This document shows positions 24,051 through 33,539 of a stretch of DNA of 64,000 nucleotides, in pieces. The number at the start of each line of letters is the position of its first letter. The first letter of the stretch is position 1. The notes under the pieces were generated by a model. The model saw only the letters and a program-made list of their open reading frames with translations. It searched no databases and was not told the origin of the DNA. Both the position numbers and the translations under genes were made by a program. Source of the stretch: Cryptomeria japonica (Eukaryota > Streptophyta > Pinopsida > Cupressales > Cupressaceae); contig NC_081412.1 of assembly GCF_030272615.1 (NCBI RefSeq), forward strand, positions 38,508,911-38,572,910. Reading direction: 5' to 3'.

Positions 24051-25531
24051 TGTCTTTAGGTGCAAGAGGATATTGTGAGAGAACTTTTGGTGTAGGTTAA
24101 AAGCTTGGATGATATAATCAGGTGATTAATGTTTGGTGTCATCAATAAAGCTATCCTACAATGAGAAGCAGACCCAGAGATGTAGCTCATATTGAGCGAA
24201 CTCCGTTATCAAGCTTGTGATCTCTCTTCTTTTCTTACGTCTTATAATTCTCTCTTATTCTTTCCATTTTTGTTTTAATTCCTTCATTAAGTTTTAATTG
24301 TGAAATTGAAGTAATTAGTTAATGTCATAAAGTTATAGCTGATTAAGTGAACCTAACTCTGTATTTCAATGGTTAAAAGACATAGCCACACAATTCCGTT
24401 TGCAATCGAGATACATCTGTAATTTGAATTAAGCATAATTTAATTTGTAAGCTTTGATTACATATCAAGTTGGTGTTAGAGTAGTATAACAAAAAAACTT
24501 GCAAGTGGTGGATGTTAACCAGGTTGAAATTAAAGCAAGGAGAAGGTGCACTTGAAGAGTTTAATCCAGAGATCATATCAAGACAACATACTCGAAGATC
24601 AACCATGGCACAACCGGAAGAAGGAAAATTTGTTAATCCTGAACTCATTGAGAATAAAAAACAATTTTGTAAAGCGTTCCTATACATGAAGATGATGGTT
24701 GAAGAGTTGTAGAAGGACATGAAGAGGAAAAAGGAAGGCAAGGAAAGAAAGAAGGAGGAAGGTGAATCCTCTACAAAAGATGACAAATGTAAAGGAGTAG
24801 GAGGTGGTAGTGACCCTCTTGAACCTCCATCTCCATCCTCTTCATCTTCTTCATCTACTTGTTTTTCAAAGAAGCAACAACCTGTGAAACTAGAATCTAA
24901 TTCACCTTTGTTAAAGCTTCATGTTAAATTTGAATTGCCAACGTATAATGGAGAAGTGAATGCAGAGAAACTTGATGATTGGATAAAACAACTTGAAGTT
25001 TATTGCAGGATCCAGAGGTTTACCGATGATGCTTCGAAGATCCAAATAGCCACTCTTCGCCTAGGAGGCACAACCTTAATTTGGGTGGGAGAGCAGAACT
25101 TAGGAAGATCTTAGTCGAGTGTCTTTAGGTGCAAGAGGAGTCTATAAGAGAACTTTTGGTGCAGGTTAAAAGCTTGGATGATGTAATAAGGCGATTAATG
25201 CTTGGTGTCATCAATAAAGCAGCCCTACTTTGAGAAGCGGACCCGGAGATGTAGCTCATATTGAGCGAACTCCATTATCAAGCTCGTGATCTCTCTTCTT
25301 CTCTTCTGTCTTATAATTCTTTCTTATTCTTTCCATTTTTGTTTTAATTACTTTGTTAGGTTCTAATTGTGAAATTGAAGTAATAAGTTAATGTCATAAA
25401 GTTGTAGATGATTAAGTTAACCTAACTCTGTATTTCAACAGTTAAAAGACATAGTCACGCAATTCTATTTGCAATTGAGATAAATCTCTAATTTGAATTA
25501 AGCACAATTTAATTTGTAATCTTCAATTACA
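24051..25531 (+). mobile_element. Mini LTR retroelement (1.48 kb) in the TNL first intron
   Basis: Two direct repeats of 412 bp, 24051-24462 and 25120-25531, both start TGTCTTTAGGTGCAAGAGGA and end ATTACA, and differ by scattered substitutions. Eight bases after the first repeat, TTGGTGTTAGAGT resembles a decayed methionine-tRNA primer-binding site. The 657-bp interior carries only a gag N-terminus. No convincing polypurine tract or target duplication was found (GCGAG versus GATAA), and CGAG precedes both repeats. It is best read as a non-autonomous, internally deleted gypsy-like element. Confidence 0.7.
24512..25114 (+). pseudogene. Gag-like ORF inside the mini LTR element
   Basis: About 200 codons with one in-frame TAG at 24710. 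The N-terminal part is charged (KRKKEGKERKKEEGES), followed by Ser-rich linkers and then ELPTYNGEVNAEKLDDWI, KQLEVYCRIQRFTDDASK and LRLGGTTLIW. This is the start of a Ty3/gypsy-type gag capsid domain (PF03732-like). It stops soon after TLIW, where the usual capsid would continue another 100 residues. It cannot encode a full capsid, so any mobility would depend on proteins in trans. Confidence 0.65.
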
Positions 25532-25639
25532 GATAATGCTTGTAGGAAACTGAAGATATTTCCATTTGATCCTTTAATTGTAAAAAACTTCCAACCAGAA
25601 ATCCCAATGCAAGATTCGGGTTTCTAAAAGGGATGGATG

Positions 25640-26051
25640 GGAAGTCTATAAAGATGAAGATATAGGAAGTGATATATATAGAGAGGCATAAATATGTAGC
25701 TTTGAGAGATTAGGAGAGATGGAGTGAATAAGAGAGAAAGATAGACAATGAGATATAGATAAAGGGAGAGGGAGATATGGGAGGATTAAGATGAAGGGTG
25801 CAAGAGTGAGAGATAAAGCAGGTCATATAGACAAGCGATAGTGAGAGGGAGAGATAGAGGGGGCAAAGTGATAAAGAGATAGATATAGAGATAGGGAGGG
25901 AGTAAAAAGAGTGTGTGTGAGACAGAGTGAGAGATATAGACTTAAAGATAGGGAAGGGGAAGGATATGAAGATAAAGAGGGGGGATATATAAATAGATAG
26001 AGAGACAGGGAGAGAAATATAGAGTACAGAGAATTAGAGAGAGATGGAAAG
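25640..26051. repeat. GAGA/GATA-rich simple sequence breaking the TIR exon
   Basis: Purine-rich plus strand made of GAGAGA, GATATAGA and AGGGAGA words. It begins within the intron and runs right into the TIR exon at about 26051, replacing the second half of the TIR coding sequence. Similar composition occurs at 34311-35660 and 50050-50430. Confidence 0.7.
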
Positions 26052-26385
26052 ATAGCTCAGCTAAACACCAAGCAGACTCTGCATATCGCGGCGACAAGAT
26101 GGCTATGTGTATTGTGGCAGAGGATATGGCATTCTTTATGGCAGAAGGAAAATAATCTCCCAGTTCAGTCTCTGGAGCATCTACATATCTCCGGATCCCA
26201 GCTTGTTGTAGAGAATTATAAAGCGGCAGAGCCAGATCTGTTTTAGTGTCTGGGCCTCGATGGTTAATGAACACATCATACTGTTTTGCAGTCAAAGAAG
26301 ATTTGATCTTTTTGTTGGGAGGTTCAAGTATCAAAAATGGATCGCGTTCCTCTTCTCCTCGACCAGATGTCGAAGTGGAAGCCAT
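26052..26385 (-). pseudogene. TNL resistance gene, truncated TIR exon
   Basis: Start codon at 26385. The leader MASTSTSGRGEEERDPF is followed by the TIR domain: YDVFINHRGPDTKTDLALP, LYNSLQQAGIRRYVDAPE, SAIKNAISSATIHIAILS and YAESAWCLAEL. The glutamate of WCLAEL corresponds to the catalytic residue of plant TIR NADases (recalled from RPS4/L6-type receptors). Immediately after it, homology ends in GAGA/GATA simple sequence with no adjacent GT donor, and the second half of the TIR (the usual IIPVFY...PSDLR part) was not found anywhere up to the NB-ARC exon. The locus is therefore probably a pseudogene, or depends on unusual splicing. Upstream, 26386-26576 would be its 5' UTR/promoter. Confidence 0.75.
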
Positions 26386-26514
26386 TGACAGAAAATTGAT
26401 AGTCTGGATATGCTACAAACCCTCCACAGTCGAAAACAAAGGAATTGAGCAGTTGAAGAGGTAAAGGAGTATGGGGATAGAAATAGCCCATAAAGTATTG
26501 ACCGAGTAGAGAAA

Positions 26515-26551
26515 AAATTGGTAAGTTGTTTCCACGTTGTTTCCCGGCAAG
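26515..26551 (-). promoter_or_regulatory. 37-bp element upstream of the TNL start, repeated at 38268
   Basis: The 37 bases from AAATTGGTAAG to CCCGGCAAG occur again at 38268-38304 with two differences by eye. On the TNL strand the element lies about 130 bp upstream of the ATG and contains AACGTGG, an ACGT-core motif of the G-box type. A promoter role is an inference. Confidence 0.35.
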
Positions 26552-26695
26552 TTTCCCTGATATTATATTTAATCACATTTTATGGGATCTATAGGATTGC
26601 AAATGTTTATTGATAAATATCATTCATTTTCAAAATTTTAATTAAAAGTTGAAAGATCATTTAATAGTTCATTAACTAACATGCATATATTAAAT

Positions 26696-26699
<4 letters not shown>

Positions 26700-26742
<43 letters not shown>
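26700..26742. repeat. (TA)n microsatellite
   Basis: About 20 uninterrupted TA dinucleotides within AT-rich DNA between the TNL gene and the copia element. A short (CA)n tract follows at 26826-26845. Confidence 0.95.
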
Positions 26743-26745
<3 letters not shown>

Positions 26746-27149
26746 CACTAACAATTATCCTTGTTAAGATACCTATTGTGTCTTAGAAATTGATGGAAAT
26801 GCACCTCAAGAAGAATACCTCTCACAATACACACACACACACATGATTAATTAAATGGAATAGTGTCAAACTATAATTCTCCATCTAAAAGATAGAGGCA
26901 AACAGGGCTTTAGGGTGTATATGTCCCTCCCCCTTGATGACATCCTCAAAATAAAGGTCAAGACCCTCCCCCTAGGGGAGTCCTCTCCGTAAGGTGTTGG
27001 GTTATCCATACTAGTGCATGCGTGTGTGTGTAACATAGAGCAACATGTAATATATTAAATATAACAATATAATATCATTAATCTTTAATGAAATATATTA
27101 ACTATTATATTATATTATTATTATAAAAAATATTTAATAATATTATATT

Positions 27150-28323
27150 TGATAAACTTATAAGGCACTGAGAGGGGGGGGGTGAATCGGTGCAAGCAAA
27201 AACCTTATAAATCCAATTACACCTTTTATCCACTTTAAAATCAATAGGCATGCAAGAAATACAACCACATAAGAAAACATCCAATAGAGCATGCAACACA
27301 TAACAAAATAACTTTTCACGTGGAAACCCAAATGGGAAAAACCACGGTGGGAATTAGTACCCACAAAGATCAACTATCTACCAAATAGAGATCTAACTGG
27401 TTATGGTCATACAATTGCTTTGTTAGGAGCACACCTGGTTAAGAGTGTCTTAGCTCGATTAAGAGCTATTACAATAAGGCTTGTTAGGAGCTACCCAAGT
27501 TACTGAGATTTGAAAACACAAGTTAATGTGCCACCCTGTTAAAGGATTTAACCTTCAAACCTATGAGGATCCTACCACACCTTGTAAGGAGTGACCTGGT
27601 TAGAGGATTTTATCTTGCTACAGCTGTTAGGGAACAACAAGTGACTGATTTGTTGTTAGCACCTTTTTGCTTGATTAGATCTGCTTTGGCTCTACTTCTA
27701 ACATCGACTAAACATCAATACAGATCTTCTTCTTCCACCGCACAATCAAATTCACACTATATCTCATACATCATCATACAACATACTCATTTTTATAAAC
27801 AACTCTGCTAAGTTGGCTAAGAACCATTGGAACAATTTCCTAGGTTCATTGAATCTAGTCAATCTTTCTCATCACACTTTCCTTATGTTGGAAAAACATA
27901 ACACATCACAAAAACATAACATTATGTCTACCAATTTACCGATCTAAGTAATTCTACTCTACCAGTTAACTGTTCTTCTTGACTGTCACCGTTCTTCTGA
28001 TCTTAACTTGCTTCATACTTTGAATCTATCTATGCGGTTCTAGTCATAGGCTCATATCAATGTCATAAACATGCATACCAAACCGCAACACTTAACTCTT
28101 CACCGATCTCCCGTACCATTCGCTTGAACATAGCTTTGTCACTATGTACCAGTTGACTATCATGTTTACCGATTCACTATTTAACTGACTCCACTACCAG
28201 TTAGGCTTTACCAATTGGACTAAATGACTTAGATGACTAACAAAACATAGCTGCCATCAATGAAAACAATAAACAAGTCATCAATCAACCTATTACATTA
28301 ATAACATCACCATCAAGCCAACA
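27150..28323 (-). repeat. 3' LTR of the pol-less copia element
   Basis: On minus it runs TGTTGGCTTGATGG to TTATAAGTTTATCA. It has the CACGTGGAAACCC...GGGAAAAACCACGGTGGG block at 27317-27353 that is common to the LTRs of this window. It is preceded on minus by the PPT and bounded on the left by ATATT. Confidence 0.88.
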
Positions 28324-28333
28324 ATCTCCCCCT
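28324..28333 (-). other. Polypurine tract
   Basis: On minus AAAGGGGGAGAT runs directly into the 3' LTR start TGTTGG. It primes plus-strand DNA synthesis in LTR retroelements and is intact here. Confidence 0.85.
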
Positions 28334-28821
28334 TTGGCATTGATGGCAACACTTAGGAAATTTTTTGTCTAAGTGTCACATTAGAAAAATTATGAATTAT
28401 GACTCAAATACATAACATGACTCCCCCTTAGCAATTGCATGCTATTACAAGAATTTACAACATATATACTACTTCCCTTTTACAAAATTTTGACTCATAC
28501 TCCTAGTCCCCCTTTGACAACAATGACAAAGGTAAGAAAATACATGAAAAATATAAATGCAATATATAACAAAGTTTGCATTACGAAATATATATAGGAG
28601 TTCAAAATGTTTTACAATGTCATCTTCTGAAATACATCTACACAATTAGACTTCAACAGTGTCAAATCATTGTGCCACTTCTTCTTCTTCTTCTTCTTCT
28701 TCTTCAATTTTTCAAAAGGATTAGGTTTAGTTACCAGTTATTTTATAGATTTGACTGCAGATGCTCTAACAACCTTAGATTTCTTTCTACTAGCTATAAG
28801 TGCTTTCTTCTCACCTTTAGA

Positions 28822-29385
28822 CTATGTTTCTTCTTCATCAACAAATCTCTTTGCTTTCTCCTTCTTCCTCTTACCGGTGACTACCGATGCTTTAGGTGTA
28901 GGAGGATTGATTTCTTTCCCCTTTCTTTTGAATTGAATTTTAGAAGGTTTCTCCTTAGCAGTTGTACTTCTTGTTTGTCTACCGGTGCTAGTACCAGTTG
29001 GTGCACTAGAGGATTCAACCTTCCTTGCTTCAAACTTAGCTCTAGCCTCTGTAATCACATATTTTGTAAATCCTTGTTCAACAACAAATTGCTCTTCTTT
29101 TATGACCATCTTTGCAACAACCAGTTTTTCTAACTCACCATGAACTTCTAATGATTTTTCTTTGAAGGTTCCAAACCTTGTTGCGTTAGGGTCTACCGAT
29201 TGTGATAATAAATGATCAGCATAAGCAATCAGTATATCAGCTTCAACTTCATAACCCATGGGCATCACCCATGATGTCCTAGGGTTTGCTACCTTCATCT
29301 GACATGTGTTAGTGTGCACCATGAAACAAATAGTGTCTTCATACCTTTTGACAACTTGTTCTGGTATCCATTCTCTCGCATGCAT
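28822..29385 (-). CDS. Unidentified ORF in the position of pol
   Basis: An open frame of 187 codons downstream of gag in the pol-less element. The first half is globular (EWIPEQVVKRYEDTICFMVH, NPRTSWVMPMGYEVEADILI, AYADHLLSQSVDP). The second half is very basic and low complexity (TGRQTRSTTAKEKPSK, KRKGKEI, GKRKKEKAKR), suggesting nucleic-acid binding or a nuclear signal. No RT, integrase, protease or RNase H motif is present. It could be a retained 3' extra ORF, as in env-like-bearing copia lineages, left when pol was deleted, or captured host sequence. The frame is intact while gag is broken, which is unusual. Function unknown. Confidence 0.5.
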   Translation of the reverse strand: MHAREWIPEQVVKRYEDTICFMVHTNTCQMKVANPRTSWVMPMGYEVEADILIAYADHLLSQSVDPNATRFGTFKEKSLEVHGELEKLVVAKMVIKEEQFVVEQGFTKYVITEARAKFEARKVESSSAPTGTSTGRQTRSTTAKEKPSKIQFKRKGKEINPPTPKASVVTGKRKKEKAKRFVDEEET

Positions 29386-29391
29386 CCTCTT

Positions 29392-29913
29392 CTAGAAGTC
29401 TTTAAAATATCCCCAAATAACCACTGTAAACTCATTTCCAATCATCTTGATGTTGTTCTTGATTTGTAACATTGTCGATGTACCTTCTGACCATAGTAAA
29501 TCATCGATATCGGGAAAGGAGTTCTGGAAATAGATAAACAAACCTATGAATAGTTGTCCAAATTTAAATTTCTTCCATTCACCATTAGATCTCTGTTTCA
29601 TGAAAGATCTCTGATTCATCATACCAGACCTACACTTAACAACTCTATGCCCATACTTGTTGCAAGTGTAGCAATAACCATTAAAATTTCTAGGCTTATA
29701 TCCTTGATAAGCATTAGGCCTATAACCATTAAAATAACTAGATAATTTGTTTCTACAAACATTAGCAGTATGACCTACCTTATGACAATTAAAGCATACT
29801 GGTTTGTAGGGTTTCTTACTAGTGGTTTTCTTTGTCTTAGGTGCAAATTTATCTTCATGCATGGTGTGCTTTGTACCAAATGGTTCACCTTTCTCAAATG
29901 TTGTGTATCCCAA
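29392..29913 (-). pseudogene. Gag nucleocapsid part with two zinc knuckles
   Basis: Encodes a basic region (APKTKKTTSKKPYKP) and two CCHC knuckles, CFNCHKVGHTANVC and CYTCNKYGHRVVKC, separated by a Tyr/Asn-rich linker (GYRPNAYQGYKPRNFNGY). It then continues through KFGQLFIGLFIYFQNSFPD and stops at 29392. Two-knuckle nucleocapsids bind the element RNA. It is separated from the coiled-coil part of gag by a frameshift near 29930. Confidence 0.8.
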
Positions 29914-29931
29914 GCCTTGTGTCTTTCCTTT

Positions 29932-30475
29932 CTACCTCGGTGACTGAATCTGCTCATCAAGCATAGTAGAGCTCTTGTTGTATTTAGCCAATATCTCATT
30001 AGCATCAACCAACTCCTTAGTAATATCGTCATTCTTCTTCATAAGACTCTCTCTAAGAGACATAGCCATGTCTAGATCAGCCTTTACTTCTTCTTTTTCT
30101 TCTTTTTCCTCTTGAAGGTATGCAGTCAAGGTTCCAACTTCTTGTTTCAGCTTAAAAATCTCATGATCCTTCTCTTTGATTTTGTCTTCAGTACTCCTTC
30201 TGGCTTCCAACTCTTGACTCATCCTAATGGTAAGGGCTTCCAAATCTCTCCTTAGATTTGACTTATCATCATTTAGCTTTTCCACCTCATTAACCAATGC
30301 ATCAATGTTTGCTTCCTCAGATGAACTGCTTTCACTAAGTTCAAACAATTGCTAAACCAACTCTCTCCTCTTAGCCAATGAAGCTTTGTACTTGACCCTT
30401 AACTCACCTAGGGCTTCTTTAGATTCTGTAAGTTGGTTAGAAGGCTCCCTATAACTCATTCCTTCCCCCATGTTA
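29932..30475 (-). pseudogene. Gag N-terminal coiled-coil part
   Basis: Starts around 30470 (MGEGMSYREPSNQL) and has one stop near 30352. It then continues as a long heptad-rich, highly charged segment (NEVEKLNDDKSNLRRDLEAL, KEKDHEIFKLKQEVGTL) predicted to form a coiled coil. It joins the zinc-knuckle segment after a frameshift near 29930. Coiled-coil gags are typical of some plant copia lineages. The usual capsid core is not recognisable, so the gag itself may be internally deleted. Confidence 0.65.
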
Positions 30476-30519
30476 TCCTTATGGATCCTTGCCAAGCAGT
30501 TAAGCCTTAAGGGAATTAG

Positions 30520-30531
30520 GCTTTGATACCA
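30520..30531 (-). other. tRNA primer-binding site of the pol-less copia element
   Basis: On minus TGGTATCAAAGC follows the 5' LTR after two bases. It differs from the perfect methionine-tRNA complement (TGGTATCAGAGC) by one base. Confidence 0.85.
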
Positions 30532-30533
30532 AT

Positions 30534-31703
30534 TGATAAACTTATAAGGCACTAAGAGGGGGGCTAGATCAGTGCAAGAAAAAACCTTATAAATCTTATT
30601 ACACCTCTTATAAACTTTAAAATCAATAGGCATGCAAGGAATACAACCACATAAGCAAACATCCAATAGAGAATGCAACACATAACACAATAACTTTTCA
30701 CGTGGAAACCCAAATGGAAAAAAACATAGTGGGAATTAGTACCCACAAAGATCAACTATCTACAAAATAGAGATTTGACTGGTTAAGGTCATACAATTTC
30801 TCTGTTAGGAGCACAACCGGTGAAGAGTGTCTTAGCTCAATTAAGATCTATTACAATAAGGCATGTTAGAACTAGCCCTGTTAGGAGCTACCAAAGTTAC
30901 TGGGATTTGAAAAAAACAAGTTAATGTACCACCCTATTAAAGGATTTAACCTTCGAACCCGTGAGGATCCTACCACACCCTGTAAGGAGTGACCTGGTTA
31001 AAGGATTTTATCTTGCTACAACTATTAGGGAACAACAAGTGACTGATTTGTTGTTAGCACCTATGTGCTTGATTAGATCCGCTTTAGCTCTACTTCTAAC
31101 ACCGACTAAATGTGAAAACAAATTTTCTTCTTCCACCGCACAATCAAATTCACACTATAGATCTCATATCTCATACATCATCACACAATATACTCCTTTT
31201 CATAAACAACTCTGCTAAGTCGGCTAAGAACCCTTGGAACAATTTCCTAGGTTCATTGAATCTAGTCAATCCTGCTCATCATGCTTTCCTTATGCTGGCA
31301 AAACATAACACATCACAAAAACATAACATTATGTCTATCGGTTTACCGATCTAAGTAATTATGCTCTATCAGTTAACTATTCTTTTGATCATAACTCGCT
31401 CCATACTCTAAATCTGTTGATGCGGTTCTAGTCATAGGCTCGTATCAATGTTATAAACATGCATACCAAACCGCAAACTCTTCACCAATCTCCCGTACCA
31501 GTCACTTGAACATAGCTTTGTCACTGTTTACCGGTTGATTGTCCTATTTATTAGTTCTCTATTTAACCAACTCCACTACTGGGTAGGATTTACCTGTTGG
31601 ACTAAATGACTTAGATGACTTAAAAACATGGTTTTCACAACGACAACACAAAACAAGTCATCAATCAACCTATTACATTAATAACATCATCATCAAGCCA
31701 GGA
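30534..31703 (-). repeat. 5' LTR of the pol-less copia element
   Basis: Aligns throughout with 27150-28323. The outer end reads CCAGGA instead of CCAACA, so the canonical TG start is mutated, but ATATT at 31704-31708 confirms the boundary. Confidence 0.88.
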
Positions 31704-31814
31704 ATATTATTATGTATATTTTATTAAAAATTAAAAATATTATATTATAATAATATATTACTAATTAATTTAAAATAATATTATTTTTACCATTATAATA
31801 ATAATTTTATAAAA

Positions 31815-32310
31815 TTAGGATTAGGAATTTGATTACAATTAGGGTTAGTGTAAGGGTAGAGGCTATGATAAGGAAAATGTTTGAAATAGAGTTAAGGTGG
31901 GAATCATTTTTAATTAAGGTTAGAGTTTAGATTAGGATTGGATATAAAAACAAGATTCAATTTAGCATTAGAGTCAAATTAATGTTTTTTATTAGAGTAA
32001 GCGTTATGCTTGGAAATAGAATTATGATTAGGGTTTCTATTAGGGTTATAGTTCCATATAGAAGTATGGTTAAGATATTAGATGGATTAGAGTTAAGATT
32101 AAGGTTAGGGATAGGATTAGGGTTATATTTAGGGTTAGAGTTAAGGTTATGCTAAGAGTTTGAATTAGCATTAGAAATATAATTAAGTTTAGAATTTAGA
32201 GAGAGAATTATGATTATGGTATTAATGAATTGTGTTTAGGGTGAGGTTTACAATTAGGTTTACATTTAGGGATAGGGTTAACATTAGTACTCGGGTTAAA
32301 TTTATGGTTG
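31815..32310. repeat. Degenerate TTAGGG-like repeat region
   Basis: Many copies of ATTAGGGTTA, TTAAGGTTAGGGATAGG, TTAGGGTTATATTTAGGG and related words on plus, interspersed with variant hexamers such as ATTAGA and GTTAAG. It looks like a decayed interstitial tract of the telomere-like class. The plant consensus TTTAGGG is present only in a minority, e.g. near 32130. Confidence 0.6.
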
Positions 32311-33539
32311 GAGATAGAGAATAAAAATTAAATGGAGGCAACATTTGTTGTGGAAGGGAAATTGATACAATAATGCTTCCTTATGCAACGAATTCCAAAA
32401 ACTCAAATACCTAAGACAGTAATAAAGACTTTGTTTTCAAGTTGAGAGATGTTGTATCAATAAATAAAAGGTAAAACACAATGTGAAAGTTCCAAACACA
32501 AAATGAAATCTTTTTCGAATTCATTAAAATATAAGTAGATATAATTTATTAGCAATCAGTCAACTCTTTGTATCATTGTATAGCTCTATTCTCTACCCTA
32601 TTTATTGGAACTATTCTCCATGTTTTATTCTTCTCTGATTATTCCCATGCACCCTACCTTCTATTGTATCCTTCCAATGCATTCCTCTATTCTTATTTTC
32701 TACATATTTTCCTTTACACACATCACACTCTCTATCTACCTTTTTTCCTACGTAGAATTACTTTGCTTCTATAGTTTTTGAGTCCTCCCTTCGCACATGA
32801 CAAATGCCTTTCTCACTTATGACAAAGAAAATGTAAGGGTTTATTTCTGACAAATAACATGCATCACTACATAAAAGATAAGGTTTTAATTTGTGTCAAA
32901 GAACATGCATCATTAAATATCTTTAAATATCAATTTTTGAGAAAGAAAAGATAAGGTATGAATTTGTGACAAAGACCAAGTATGACATTGTAGATTGCAT
33001 AAAAACATCATCATTGTAGAAACATTATCATGAAATCACCATAAAAAATAATTCATCTAGAAGGCATGAAATAAAGCATGCATCTATCCATAATAAACAT
33101 GTGTAATTTCTGCCAACTAGATATCATACAACTCATAAAAAGCAATATTGACCAAGTGTACAATGATATCATGAATCAAAAGATATATCTCAAGTGGTCA
33201 TATAAAAAATGATTGTACTTGTCCTCGAGTCTAGAAATAATCACCTTCAGAAGTTGTTAGCCTAGGCTGATGGCTACCTGATGGACTTTCTCTCATTGAC
33301 CCACTTGGTGGTCCTCATGGAGGAGGTGACCCCATCATATTTACACTCTTTGTTCAACCCCGTCTAGATTTGGCATGGGAATTCTCTAGATAACTACCTG
33401 CTCTTTGCTATAGAGGGACAAATTTTTCACATAATCTACACTAGTAATGGATCTCCTTATCAACACAAAGCATGGTCATCATACTGTCATAGTGAGGATC
33501 CCAGGTTGTAACCTACTATATATGCTCTATGAGACTCTT
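32311..33539. other. No gene seen
   Basis: AT-rich up to 33200, then a more balanced stretch (33230-33540) with no convincing reading frame or repeat hallmark. Confidence 0.5.

Larger units (their letters stand above)
27150..31703 (-). mobile_element. Complete pol-less copia element with ATATT target duplication
   Basis: A non-autonomous Ty1/copia element of 4,554 bp. LTRs lie at 27150-28323 and 30534-31703, with a PBS (30520-30531), a PPT (28324-28333), a coiled-coil/zinc-knuckle gag and one further ORF. Target duplications ATATT lie at 27145-27149 and 31704-31708. The interior (28324-30533) is only 2.2 kb and holds no protease, integrase, RT or RNase H motif. By eye the LTRs are about 90% identical, so the insertion is old. 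It needs pol supplied by a related element; the solo LTR at 2664-3791 shows the family has more copies. Confidence 0.88.

Noticed and set aside
28576-29133. Cys/Phe/Leu-rich plus-strand frame of 185 codons
   Set aside because: Antisense shadow of the basic ORF of the pol-less copia element; composition follows the CTT repeats.
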